Origin: Xylaria sp. FL1777
Lineage: Eukaryota > Ascomycota > Sordariomycetes > Xylariales > Xylariaceae
Length of the DNA: 64,000 nucleotides
Direction of reading: 5' to 3'
Assembly: GCA_022578965.1 (NCBI GenBank)
Contig: MU400623.1
Coordinates: forward strand, 62,001 to 126,000
Shown here: piece after piece, positions 1-13,245 of the stretch
How positions within the stretch are numbered: position 1 is the stretch's first letter
How the letters are laid out: each line of letters opens with the position of its first letter
The notes under the pieces: model-generated
The model's database searches: none
What the model was told of the DNA's origin: nothing
The model's input: the letters and a program-made list of their open reading frames with translations, nothing else
Made by a program: the position numbers and the translations under genes

Positions 1-2876
1 TATAATCTTAATGATGGTCCCAGATATCGGATCTTACTACACCTAGTTTACTCTAACATTATCGGATAAACAGTTCCGTGTTAAAACGCATGTGGCTGAG
101 TAACAGGTGATAGGTGAGAGACATATATATCTAGCTTAGGAGGCGGTTACAGGTGAAGCTATTCGCTTATCATGACTAGCGGAAATGACAGCTCACAAGT
201 CACTAATAATAAATACCGGTACCGTTCAGCCTGTCTCAAAAAACAAAACAAAAACAAAAACAAGAAGAAGAAAAAAACTAAAAACTGCCGTTAGCTAGTC
301 GGCAACGTGGCAACTGGGGTCCGTAGGTAGTGCCATGCGACAAGTAGTTTTGCTGCGAACGGCACGAACTGGTAAAGGAAACAGTCACATGCAGCAATCT
401 TCTTCCGATGGCGCTTCGAATGGACCCTTCTCTCCAACGTCAAGGTCCGATCAGGATATAGGATAAGGCCACGCTTGATCAATGGATCATATTGACTCTC
501 ACTCTCTTATGCATATTCAGCTGGTAGACGACACAACACAACATGCGGTGAACACCCTTAGGGAGTCTGGACCGTTTACCTGAGACCCCGGGCGTCTACC
601 GAGAAGAAGGTTCTTCGTCGCTGCCAACACAACACACTGCAGGTATGTGTAAGGGTGTCGAGGGTGTGTTTATTGCGCATGGTTATCCCAACAGCATCAA
701 GTATTGCATTGCCTAAAGCATGTAGGCCTAAATACTCACGTCAGTAATATCTTACTACGAACTGAAAATATGAGACTACCCATTACGATATGAGATCCGA
801 TCTCTCCACCTACCACTGCGTTGAGAGGAGAGACAGTGGCGCTGAAAACGTCATCGTCCGCACATTCAATCTCGGTAAAAGATACCGATACGAAATCCTC
901 TGACGGAACCGTTTCATCGCTCTCAGGACGTGACAGGTCGACGGCAAGCGCCGAGCCCTCGTGGGTATTTGCTGCTCGTGGGAGGAAGAAGTACCTTGCG
1001 TTGGGAGTGACATGCGTTAGACCACTGGTACCACAGTGTCTGTCTCTCGGGCGTCTTCTAGACTCCCTAGAATGATCCATCAACGCCTACCATCGGGTCT
1101 GGATGGACTTACTAGTAGGACGCCACACGGCTCTCCCTGGACGGTGCCTGCAGCCTGCCTTTCAGATATCCGTTTTTGTATGCACACACATATTAATTTA
1201 GTGTATCGCATCGTATCACTTATCAGCCTCAGCTAGAAAAAGCCGTTGGAAAATGGCAGCAAGCGTTTGGCCCCCAAGTGCCATTTTCATGATATCAAGG
1301 TTTGGCCGGGGCCCCTTTCGACCAGTGAGAATTTTTGAACGGCACGTCTTGCTAGATGTGTTCGAGCATGCTGACGGGTGCCAAGCTACGGCTGATATAT
1401 TCTGTACGACTTTGTTTATTTAGGCACCGTCAGCATCTTCGTTTTTTTTTCCACAAAGAAAGAAAAAAAAAAGAACCAGTTAAGAAATGTGCCGAGATGT
1501 CAGACCTACCGGTTGAATGGTTGGTGTGCCCAGAATACTCTCCAATACGCAATCACCTACACCGCGGAGGGATGAATGTGTGCACGCAGTAAGACGGGCA
1601 TACAGGCTGTCAAGCCAATAGCATGGGACGACGAGACTCGCGACTCCCTGTGGATTTGTTTTCGCCTGAAACAATTGGGAAGAATCGCTACCGTGTGTGG
1701 TCGATATATTGGATGGGATGGCTGCCGTAACCAGAACGCCAGCAACGCCAGCCCGCGGCGGGATGACCACATGCAGTTCGCTGCCCGCAGAGCAACGATC
1801 ACCCGATGATGCACTCCAGAATTCGGATTTGTCGGTACTGAGGCTTGGCTTTCCGCGTGGCTTTTCCGAACCAGCGTATCTGATTTTCTCTTTTTTTCCC
1901 CATCTCGTTTTAGGACCTTGAACGAAACCCTGTGCGGCACGATACACTACATCTGCATACTACTGTTTTATCCAAATGTTCTTCTACCAGAAAGACTGAA
2001 AGATAGTTGATCATCAACCGTCAGCTCGCACGTCGCTACATTAGAAATGATTTTAGATATCTGGCCTTCCATATCGGGCAACGAATTGCTCGCGCTGACC
2101 CGTCTCCAGACATCCAGGCACGCACGATGGATCGATGCACGCGTATGGATGGATTTTTGGAGGATTTCTGCAGACTATGACGGTAGTGGTTCGAAAAAAA
2201 CAGAGATGACGAAAATAAGCATCGCGTCTTTCAACTCTATTTGGTCGTTTTGTCTCTCACTTGGTCAGGTCAGGTAAGGTCAGGTGTGGTGAGGAGACCG
2301 ATGCCTAAGAATACGGTAAGGTAGGAAGACCCTCCGTCTATCACTGCATTCGATTACCCATGCACAGGCTTCAATATCTCGGTCGGTAGGTAACACCAGC
2401 ACTCCTATTAGGCAGGTCAGAGTCGTAGTAGGAGGTCTTGCATTGCATATCGCATGCACGTAACATCGTGCTCAGGCTAACTATATGTATAGCTGAGACG
2501 TGCAACGCTATTGCATATCCTATTCTATAGATATATACAGATGTCTGACTGACCGGCACAGGCGAGGAAATTAGCCTATCAAGGCAGGAGGCAGCACTCC
2601 AACGTGCAAGTCACGGCGTGCGTGCGTCCCGAAGGATGGTCAGATGGCGTTTCTGCGAATTTTGATTCGTCGAGCTTTAATCTGTGGAAGGATTCCTCGG
2701 ACGCTCATCGTTGCAGCAAAGGAATCTGACGAAAGGCTCACCTCATCGGATCTTGAGAGGGAGCGGAGCGGAGCAGAACATGTGCTCTGTGGTTGATTAT
2801 CGCAACTTACCGTCTCATTTAGGGGACCTATCTTGTGCCGCGTACGTACTGTATTAAGCCAGATACAGTTACACAC

Positions 2877-2890
2877 AGAGAGAGAGAGAG
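2877..2890. repeat. (GA)n microsatellite
   Basis: A short run of alternating G and A, directly visible, in the gene-poor left part of the window. Confidence 0.8.
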
Positions 2891-3365
2891 TTAGAGAGCC
2901 AGGGCGTTGAAGCGTGCCGCGCTATCCATCTGTCTCCATCTCGTCCGACTTTTGTTTCGATTTGACCGCTTCACATGCTTTTTTGTCAAATCGATCGATC
3001 AATTGATCGGCACCCTCCATGTCGCCGAAGTGGTGTCGCTCACCTCGGCCGCCGCACCCTCAGCATCTTCGTCCCAACTGGCGAAATCGCGCGTGGACCA
3101 CTTTCACGAGATGCGATCAAAGCGGTTGTCGATGGGTTTACCCCGCGAGGAGGCACTGCCGGCCACCCTGCTCTGCTCGGGGGCTCCGCCAATCGCTCTC
3201 CCGCAAAGGCGCAGGGACGCAAGCAAGTCATTACTAGGACTTGATTCCCGAAGCTGAAGATCGGAATTAAGGTCTGCATGTTATGTGTATATCATACTAT
3301 TCTGCTAAACGCACATGCCGCGGTGACCAGAAAGAACAAACCAGGCCCTCGCCTTGCATATGCGC

Positions 3366-3388
3366 ATGCGTATGCGTATGCGTATGCG
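3366..3388. repeat. (ATGCGT)n tandem hexanucleotide
   Basis: Between three and four head-to-tail copies of ATGCGT, directly visible, preceded by a related TGCGC unit. Confidence 0.85.
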
Positions 3389-3894
3389 GCAACAGTAACG
3401 GATACCTTGGGTAGGTAGGTAGTTGGCCTCTTCCTGCGTGCTGCTGCACCGACACTGGGGGCGTGAGCGCGCAGGAGAAGCATGCAGCTAGTGCCGCAGC
3501 TGGCTGCCTCTCCGCAATTCCCAGCGACTTTGCCGTGTAGCTCTCCATTTGCTGGAGTCTCCTGGAGTCTGCTGGTGTCTACCGAATGCATGTTCGTCTC
3601 TTTCTAGGTATTGCGTCGCAGCCCAGAGCGAGAGGCCGTTTCAGCTATGGGGTAGGTGCGCATTCCGACCGCAGCGAGAAGCACAGGGAAGATAGGTAAT
3701 GTCTTATGTCTTGCTTTGCATCACCGCCTGCTGGGTTCTGGACCTGGGTCACCGACTACACCGCCAGCTACAACGAAAACGGCAAACGGTGCGGGCGTCG
3801 TGATAATGCATATTTTATATGGTGCATGCCATTATTGGACACGCTTGCAATATAATGCTATCTAGGCGAGCCGGAATACTACGTGCGGCAGGTC

Positions 3895-3926
3895 TTTGAC
3901 TTTGACTCTGACTTTGACCTTGACTT
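3895..3926. repeat. (TTTGAC)n imperfect tandem hexanucleotide
   Basis: About five imperfect copies of TTTGAC/CTTGAC in a row. No gene is nearby. Confidence 0.8.
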
Positions 3927-5414
3927 CGATGAGAATTGGAAATGAGGGAGTCATAATACCGTGCTGCTGTCTGTGTCCTTTCTGGCAGAATCAAAACCCC
4001 GTGGGCGATCGATTACGATTGCGATTGCCGCCGGCACTGTATGGCAAGAAGAAAATGGCCATTAGCGATATCATTTAATGGACATACACGTGTACATGTA
4101 ATGTCAAGACGATCGTCGTTCGAGTCATGTTAGTGCCGTGATTAGACGGGTGCTAACGCGACCACCATCGAAGAGCTCAGGTTTGTTGGTGTTGGTACTA
4201 CAATAGCTATCTGTAGGTACCTAAGATGCTACGTAAATCAATGTCGTATTTTCTGGATTAGGTATCTCCTGGGGCACCTGATGACGTGCTGAAGCTGTCA
4301 CTGCTTCTATCGCTCCGAGAACGGTTTCACCATGGTTTTGTGAGCTTCCCAATGAAACACAGCAGCACCTAGATATGCACTGGACTCTGCAACCACGTGT
4401 GGTGAACACACTGTCGGGATTGCATTTGAGACCCTCCTTTCCCTCCTTCTTCAAAGGAATGTCCCGCACTCAAAAGTGTCAGGCATGTTGAAGTCGTACC
4501 ACCACATACATGTAATACTGCGTAGCGAACTACTTGGTATGCTAGTGACGTTTATTGCGAAGCTGGCACAAGTTATTGGACCCCGATAACGGCTAAGTTT
4601 CATAGACTACTACATGTACAGACACATAGCGTGGTCAATGATTGACAAATCGCTTGGGCTGGACGCGGGCTATCAGATTCTTGGTACTGGATGTATGTAC
4701 ATACATATGTACGATACAGGTGATCATTGCCTGTCTTCTACGGCGACCTTTCGGCAGTTCTGCTAGTGGTATTTGCCGACTTCCTCTGAAGGATGCACAG
4801 AATTCTGCTTCGAAGGTTGCCGAGGGTTTCTTGAACCACAACTAGCTACCTCGGCGATGATCTACTGCACTACGGAGGCTAGATGGGTAAGTATAGAAGA
4901 TGAAGATCTGCTTAGAAGTAGTTGGTTGACATGATTCATGCACCTAGCTTCCCGGCTTTGCCATTTCTAGATTCTCGACAGACTCGGCTAATAGTTACTT
5001 TAGGAATGACCACAGCTTGGAATGGAATAGCGCAGGCCAGTTACGGACGATTGATTAAAGTTCGTGTTAAGATCGCCAAGGGACTACTTATTAGATAAAT
5101 CTACCTACTGCGTAGTATGTATACACTGTTTTGTAGTGTTGCCACGACATACATATACTGCGTATGCGTACGGACTGTACAGTACACTACAGTAACTAGT
5201 AACGGAGACTTGGCGGAGAGTATAGGCGGAGGAAGTAGCTAGCCGTCATCCCACCGCCGTTTTTAATTCATCCGGACTGATCCATACGCAGTGTACATCC
5301 TCACATATAGTAGACGGGTGATAAGATGGCAGCGGGGTCTGGCACTGTTACCAGGTTCTTGTGTAAGTAAGATTTCCAGTTCATGCAGGTTTCACGCTTT
5401 CTTACTAGTGCACT

Positions 5415-5454
5415 CATACGCAGTACGTGTACTTGCTTAAGTGTACTGCGTATG
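5415..5454. repeat. 12-bp perfect inverted repeat (hairpin)
   Basis: CATACGCAGTAC at 5415-5426 is the exact reverse complement of GTACTGCGTATG at 5443-5454, with a 16-nt spacer. A further copy of the right arm core follows at 5454-5463. The arms contain the TACTGCGTA-type motif scattered through the intergenic parts of the window. Confidence 0.85.
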
Positions 5455-8400
5455 TACTGCGTATACCACTTGAGAACTTTTGGTGGCGCCGTATCTCCCA
5501 CTCCACTGGCGCTGATAGAAGCTCGCGATGTCACCGAAGACATCGGACATTTCTACACACGTGTACTTAAGGCTGCTGTCATTCATGCAACCTATGTCCA
5601 CGTCTATGGCACTGGGACACTAGACCTGCTGTGACCTACCGACTCTCGGACTAATACACTCTTGAGTGTTGGTGCATTGGGCAGGACACAAGAATGGAAA
5701 CACGGCCGCGAGTGATCCCAAGGGTCTGCAAGCCGATGTAACGCGGCGTTTAATTTTGGGAGACGTTGTGGGGAGGGTTGTGGATGGGGGCCAAGGGAAA
5801 TAGCTGTACAGTACACTCGCTACCTGGCAATCTGCGGGTTGCCCGTTATCATGGTAATTATCGTTGGTTTGCTCTCGGAGAGACGGGGGGAGGCACCGTA
5901 GTTAGTGTGTGGTACATAGGTTTCGAAGCTGGTTGATCATCCACCGAGGCAATTGTGTCATAGTGCACTATCACACGCAGTGGAGGGTAGGGTAGAGGTA
6001 TACCTACTACATGTACGTACACCCGAGGTAGGGAATGCCTGGCGTGGTACTTTCTACCGCGTACACAGATTTACCAGGGTCTTCAGGGCAGCCGGGCATC
6101 ATCCCGGGACGTGCCCTGAACAGATTCCTTGATCAAGCCTTGGTCGTACCTTGGTTCTATCTTGTCTTCCTGTCTCCCCGGTTGCTCTTAGTCTCTAACT
6201 AATGCAAGGTCCGAACTAGCGTGATCCTGCCCCGTGCTTCTCGAAGGCTTCTCGTCCCCTGCCATCTATGCTACATACTGTACGCAGCATGGTTTCAAGG
6301 AGGGTTTCCTGAAGCTAACTACAAATTCATCCATAACTCCGTGTCGAACACCGCGATGTTAGATAATACGTAGTAAAATGACAAGTGGGAATAGCTTAGT
6401 GTATGGCATACCTGTCAAGTTGGCTTGGCATAGCATACTAGTTGCAAGGTATTGCAGACGGAAAGGTGCTGACGGTAAATGGTGCGTGCGCCAACTTACA
6501 TGTATACACCTAGGCTAAGAGATCAACAATTAGTACACAATAGCGAAACTAGCTTCGCGAGCTGATCTCTTCCCTTTCCCCAGTGCTGATAGTGCTGATA
6601 GTACACTATCAATTCCTATGACACTCGTTTATGCTATAACTAGAAATGTCAAGACTTCATTGTAAGCGAGCTAGTTACTATCCGGCCAAGTTAGCGGTTT
6701 AAGACGAAAGATAACACCACTAATGAATGGGCACTTGTTACTTGTTACTACTAACCTTTAAACTAGGTATACTAGAACTCAACTCAGCTTTCTACGATGT
6801 AGGTATGGCTGCATAGGATGCATGTTGGTGCTATGTACCGCTAAATACCTGCCCAGCGGAACTGTCCAGCCAACATCTCGGATAGTCGGTCGCTAGAGCA
6901 CGTAGACTTCGTCTAGAACAAAAAGCGAATTTGCCACTCTAGTGTACTCGGTATGTGTGCGGCGATACAACGTTTCCTCTGCTTGCCACTACCGAATGGT
7001 ATCTACACTATCTACTTACACTACTGTACAATACGTGCACTGACAAATGTGGGCTCGTCTGGCAGCATTAACGGCCCGAATGTGGCCAACCCTAGGATGT
7101 GGGAGCCAGTACGATTGGTTTAAAATTCCACGCAACAACCACCCGAGACCGAGACACCCTGTCGACAACGGTTTTTAGAATCTCACTTTATCCGTCCGAC
7201 TGCGTAGTGTAGTGTACTTGAGATGAGATGGCCAGAGCAGAAGCCAGAGGATGGCCTCTGCTCTCTCCTCTCTCACGGTAATTCTTATAGCACTGTACGA
7301 ACTGCGGAGGCGATTACGTGGATACGCTTAAATCTACACTACACTACACTACACGTACCCGTTCTACCGCGTAGCCTGGAGCGGTGAGAGGAGACTATGG
7401 TGAGGTTATCCTGGTTTCTGCCCTGGTTTCTGCCCTGGTCCACACACTAAGTACATTTTACCTGAAGCTAACGTGCATTTGCAAATCTGGGGGAATGGTC
7501 CTTACTGTAGCATACTTTTCCTAATCCGGGCATTATCTCCGGGTCTTTCGTTGAATAGGTACGGAAAGCATCCGATTTTGCTTCTGACGCGGAGCGGGCC
7601 TTCAGAAGAGGAAATGTGGTAGTCTCAATACCTACTGCGTACTATGTAGTACACTACAATGCAGATAGAGGCAAGTGATTATCTAATTGTACGAGATTAA
7701 TTGGTCCCGTCAAATGGCTGAGGGGCGGTGGCAATAGGCTATGTATTGTACAGTGAGTACTTTTTTGTTTGTTTTTTTCCAACACCTTTTTTCGTAGATG
7801 CTTATGGTTTAACGTAACCTACCTATTCGACCCCGCCGGCCCGCCTAGACAGTTAGTTATCTTGATGCTTAGTGGCGGGCTGATTGTGAGGCAATGTGGG
7901 TTGACTGTGGGAGATTGTCGATGATAACAAGATAGTGTAGTGGTCTTCGACCCCCACTACCTAGACAAATGCCTTTGTCACATCGAACCACTCGTTCATA
8001 CCAAGTCATAGTTTGACAGCGGGATTGCCGACATGTTATTTGGAAATCCAGAGCTGCAGCGTGGTACCCAAACCGTCGGTAATCCTCAATGTGATGAAGA
8101 AGCTGCTTCCTAGTACCGTAGTGTATACTATTTGCGTGAAAACGTTTTTTAGCCTGCGTCCAGCGATGGAACGGTCATTTTACATCACCTGTTGACAGGG
8201 CCAAAGCTGATCGTGTCCATACTCGGTATCTTCTGCATCTGTTGTTTGTGTCTTCGCTGGTGCAACCTGGTGGAGGGCCCTCTGGTCTCGGTAATTGTTG
8301 CAGGTCTCTCTGCCGTTGCCCCAACCTTCTGCCCCGACTATCACCTATCGCGAGTAGTACAGCTATCGCCATAGCCGGATCATTCGAACAGCCAACGTGG

Positions 8401-11400
8401 GTGACAGCCTATGCAGCCACGCAGCGTTCCTGCATAAATCATGCTGCAGGAACAAATTTTGATATGCAAGGTACAGGAAGTGCAGGGCTTGCCAGTGGAC
8501 CGGCCAGTGAGGTGCCGGGGTATCTGGTGCAAGCGTGCGGACGGGCTTGTACCTCACCCACTTGGCTACATGTGCTCGACCAGCTGTGACTGTCAATATT
8601 GCAGTATGCATATTGCCAGGTATTTTCCAATACCATGGCCGTACCATGGCAATCATCCGGCGTTTGAGGGCATGTTGTCTGTTGGTGTCTGCTGGTAGCT
8701 GCTGGTGGTTGGGAACGGCAACAAGCGAGGTAAGGACCTGCTGGGCGGGCTCCCAGCATCCACGAGCCGGAACTCGTTCCTGCGACAGCTGTGGAGACCT
8801 TGGAGCCCAGGGAGCCCGCATTCGATTAGCAGTAGTGAGTGTGGTATGTCCCGAGACATCCACCTGGTGTCTGGGCCTTTCGTAGATAGCCTTCCGTATC
8901 AGGCAATGGCTGTCCGACGCGAATCCACTTTCTTAGTAGTGGCTTTAGTAACAAGATGGGCAAAGTACTTGTTGACTTGGTGCATTTTGGCGTTGATATC
9001 TGTCAAGTAATGCAGCTCTGAGTGCAACTAGTGGAGCACTGCATAACTATGAAACAAAGTGACTGCTAGTATGAATTTATGTGCGAATACAACCCGTACA
9101 TAGTAAAGTACCTGGTAAAGTACCTAGGTAGTGTATAACGTATGTATGCACTTTAAGCTCCTAAAAATAAACGTCAACTGTGGCTTTCATTGAGCTGTGC
9201 TTGGATATGCAGAGCAGCAGCAGAAAGTAGTAATTGGGGCTTCCAAAGGTTCTGAAACCTTATGTGAATTCAACAAGTTCGATAAAACATAGTATACTGT
9301 AATAGTACGCGTATAGACTCTGGGTGGTATTTGCACTTACGCATATGCATAGAAGACCTGTACCTACCTGGGTAGGCTACCTAAGCTTTGATACAGTAAA
9401 GCCCACGAACTCACAAGCAATCCCTATCCGCGCTGCTACAGTATTGATGCCTCTATACGAAACGTACTGGTCTATTTCTGTTTACTTAGGTAGCGATGGC
9501 TGATGTTTTAATGGACCAGCTTTTTGCTTCACGAGTGGTGTACGCAATACATAAATAATACCGCGGATAGCTTTGACATAATGGCCTGTGCGATAAACAG
9601 CATTTTAGATTACTGGTATTTTGCACTGCCGAGCCCCAACACTGGCCAATGTGGTCCAACGGTTTGCGGATAGGAAAGACCCTTGAGAAGCACAGGCAGT
9701 ACACGGGTAGAAAAAAAGCAAAATTGAGGCACCAGGTTGGTGATGAAAGAGGATCTATCCGTAGCGGTCGGGTTTGAGGTTGGGGGTTGTCAGACTTTAG
9801 TGTACGCCTGTCAGAACTCTTTTTTCGGATTTAATAAAAAGTAATGACGCTCTAATAGTGCAGATATAGTCGTGTACTGTACACTACGCGGTTGACGGTA
9901 AGCAATTGGAAACAGTATATTTACCCAACTACTGTGTACGGCCGGCTATTTGGGATTCGTGTTAATATACAAATCTAGAGTGTACTGTAGATTGGCGAGT
10001 GCCGTGTATGTAGTAAGCGACTCGAAAACACCACCTAACCTACCCAACTAATTCTTACCTTACCGACGTTGTAGTAGGTATACCTACCTGGTAAATATGC
10101 TTGCTATAGAATAACTACAATCTACCATCTAGGTAAGTAAGTACCTATCTAGGTATGTAGGTAGCTTAGTCGGCCAGGACAGATTCCAGAGGTACCTACT
10201 TATACTGACTGATAGCTCGTGGGTTTTATAACCGCTGCTTAAACCGAGCACTCTTCCATTGTGCGGTGTGACGGAAACTCTCTCATGCTTTCCTCAAGCG
10301 CTTTCCTCCACGTTGATAAGGACATGGTTGTGATGTTAATGGCTGAAAGGAAACCTACTCGTGTGATAAGGTTCTAGTTCTGGCATTATAAGATGACTCT
10401 AATGTGGCTGATGGAGGGGGGCTCTGGGTTAAGATTGGTTATGTGCTCTTGTATTAGTGCATACTGCGTATACTCTTCTTCAACTTCACTGGCATAATAG
10501 CTTGAAACCTATGATAAACGAGAGCGATGTGCATTCAACATGACCGAAGGGTGCTACGCGAATGCAAGAGGCCTTTTTTATCACGACGATGTAGGAAGTA
10601 TTGGGAACACCCGTTAGCAACTTGTGCTTGAACGCCGTCCTGCTGCACACCTACATATTACTGCTGCTAGTCTCAGCCCAGCTACTGTCCATTCACAGCA
10701 ACGGGATCGACTCTGGTCTTCCTATTCGCGTGCTTATTTACTTCTACGCGACCAGTTATAACATGCAGAAGACGAATCGTGATTGTTCGCTTCCTCATCT
10801 GACTGTTGCATCTATACACATAAGTTCTTTTTTTCCCTCTTTTTCCCTTTGACGATCATGACCAAGCAAGCCTTCAGGCAGGATTCTTAGTTGAGCTCCA
10901 CCACGACTTGGGTGTCTGTTGCATCAGGATCAATTGCTGGCCATCGCTGCATATCGCGCTCCGAGAAGGAATGACGAAGGACCACTGTTATTCTTAGTTA
11001 CCTATTTCCTTATGCTCTGCGCGGCCATTGCCCTGTTTGACGTATAGACTATATTTCCAAAGGCATGAAGTTCCACCGAGGACAATTGCATAGACATCCT
11101 AGCCATTGCTATTAATGCTATATCGCATGAAACAAAAGGTATAGACATTTTGGCTCGTGCCTGTACGCTACGTTCTCACGTTCTCTCCACACCATGGCAA
11201 GTAAAAGCAGGTGGCTCAACCTTCCTGCTTAGGAGATCTGGGGATCCTACCGACTGGGAGGTTCATGTTCGACCATTTCTGCATCCAACCCGGCCGGAGA
11301 CGAATCACTCTGCCTGTCAACCCAGAGACTTGGAGCAATGTCTGTCTGTCCGAGGGGATAACCAGAGAGGGTGACGAGCGAGAGATGTAGGCCGGGCGCC

Positions 11401-11800
11401 AGTACCTTGCATCCTATCCATCACAGACGGCTGGTTGGTCCAGTCAACGAGATGACAAGCCAATAAGTGAAGATGCCTGCGTTTCTTTGTGCTGCCCGAG
11501 GGTGGACGGCCTCCAGTGACTGGCTGTGCAGTGTTACAGTTGAAGAGATAGTATCATTGAATGTGGCCTGGCAAAATACGGATTATGCAGATTGTGTGGC
11601 TCGCCTTCGTGCTATGGTCAGCGGCATAATCCACCTATCACAGCAATGGGCTTATGCATGGCCATTCATGGCAATCCATCGCCCAGCAGGGGGGGCGGTG
11701 GTGATAGGAACCTGCCAGCGCGCTGTTGGACGCTATCAAGTTGCCAAAGTAGCGCTGTGACCTCGGCGGATAAGTTCTCGCCTCAGTGGTTCGAGCTGCC

Positions 11801-11824
11801 ATCTACATCTACATCTACATCTAT
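11801..11824. repeat. (ACATCT)n tandem hexanucleotide
   Basis: About four copies of ATCTAC/ACATCT in a row, about 1.4 kb upstream of the MSN2-like start codon, on the edge of a pyrimidine-rich leader-like region. Confidence 0.8.
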
Positions 11825-11899
11825 ATCACAGCACACCACACCACACTATATCACGCTATGTATAGTAGTGGTGGTGCACAGATTCGCGTGTTCGGAGCG

Positions 11900-11912
11900 A
11901 GGGGAAGAGGGG
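11900..11912 (+). promoter_or_regulatory. Two tandem stress-response elements (AGGGG)
   Basis: AGGGG occurs at 11900-11904 and again at 11908-11912, 8 bp apart on the same strand. AGGGG/CCCCT is the core recognised by Msn2/Msn4-type zinc fingers. The next gene downstream encodes such a factor, so autoregulation is conceivable. The core is only 5 bp, so chance occurrence is quite possible; the tandem spacing is what makes it worth noting. Another CCCCT lies at about 13160. Confidence 0.35.
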
Positions 11913-13245
11913 AAGATAGCAACAGGAGCAACAACGACGACGATGATAACGACGACATCAGCAACAGCTGCCGGTTCGAGCTAGTTAGGTAGAGACAGGT
12001 AGAGACGGGCAGAGGAACTATGCGATGCGTGTGCGCTGCTCAGCCTCTCCCCATCACTCGACATGCCCGGGAATCCGTCGCCAGAACCGTAGCGTTGGTG
12101 CCTCTGATCGCTCATTCGATGTGCACCACTGTGCAATTATGTGGGCTTTTATGCGAGGTGTCGTATTCCTGGACCACCCAGAGCGCGACACAGACTTGGC
12201 TGGCAAGGCGCTTGTATCTGTCGGTGGGTGGTACCTCGTCGTCACTCTGGCTACTCGTCCTCCTTGTCCTCCTTGTCCGCCTGTCTGCCTCCCACCCCCG
12301 GCCGTCCTGCTTGTCCGCATTTAGAATCGAGCGACTGCGCCTACATTGGTCCCAGTCGACATGAGCACCATGCCCACACATGCCCACACCACTTACCCAC
12401 ACGGTCCACTTCCTCATCTGATGTTTCCGCGTCTTGCCCCAGACACCGACAGGGGTGCCCTTTAGCGTCGTCCTCTTGCCAAGCCTGCCCCTCCACTGTT
12501 GGCCAGGTCCCTTGTCCGCTTTTCCCAAGTGAGACATTGCATGGATGTGGTGGATGTGGTGGGTTCTGGTCGTGGGCCGGTCCCCATTCCACCCGCTGGC
12601 CGTCGAGTGCCTCTCGATGGGCGGCGTGGGTAGTCGTGGGTAAGTCTAGGTATTGATCTGTCACCGACCTCTTCTACATATCTTGCAGGTCCCCTTCGAC
12701 CTCGTCCATTCTTTGCTCCAGCCCGTGATCGACAGCCCGGTCGACGTACTTGTAGAGTGGTTTCTCTTTCTTCTTCGAACCCTATCGGTTTCTTTATTTC
12801 TGAGGCTCGACTTTTGGAACTCTTGGGGCACCCTTGAACTTCCTCACCTTCATTTAGTATACAGTTGGGCCTGACCTACCACCTCGCCTCCATCGTCTTC
12901 GCTTTGTTCGTCAAGGCTACCGGCTCACGTCAAGGCACCTGTACAACAATACCATACCCGAGGTCATATAATCAGACGATCTATGAAAGTCTTTCATCAA
13001 GACCGACGTCCATTCATTCCCATCCGAAACCGAAACCACCATCATTAGGCCAATCGCCCGCCAACGAACACCCTGTATAGTACACGCTGCATATATATAT
13101 ACACTTAATTGTAAACGAGAGCAAGAACACACATAATCGGAGGAACAAATAACACACAGTCCCCTCACATCTGTACCATTAGGTTAGTGGAGAGGACTCG
13201 GGCTATGAATGGGGGAACCAAGGACTAATATGAATCGAAGCAACC
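11913..13245 (+). other. Probable promoter and long 5' leader of the MSN2-like gene
   Basis: No supported gene. The stretch is pyrimidine-rich, with TCCTTGTCC-type runs around 12.25 kb and CTTC/TTTC tracts around 12.7-12.9 kb, as in long leaders of fungal regulatory genes. Many short open frames on both strands overlap each other, as expected of low-complexity sequence. A TATATATATA stretch lies near 13093. A leader intron or upstream short frames are possible but cannot be placed without transcript data. Confidence 0.4.

Larger units (their letters stand above)
1..11780. other. Gene-poor region, no supported gene
   Basis: No reading frame in these 11.8 kb shows a recognisable protein family, a credible intron-exon structure or sustained coding bias. 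The longest frames (about 155-166 codons, near 1.5-1.9 kb and 8.4-8.9 kb) overlap other frames on both strands and look like chance openings in slightly GC-richer patches. The sequence is full of short GTAC-centred palindromes, TACTGCGTA-type motifs, CTACCTA/TAGGTAG runs and small microsatellites. This is typical of decayed, gene-free fungal sequence. A non-coding RNA or a lineage-specific short gene cannot be excluded by reading alone. Confidence 0.6.

Noticed and set aside
3366..3926. Short tandem repeats as a possible CRISPR array
   Set aside because: The units are 6 bp microsatellites without spacers, and the genome is clearly fungal.
8363..8863. 166-codon minus-strand frame in the left desert as a gene
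   Set aside because: Several frames on both strands are open across the same interval, with no conserved motif and no intron structure.
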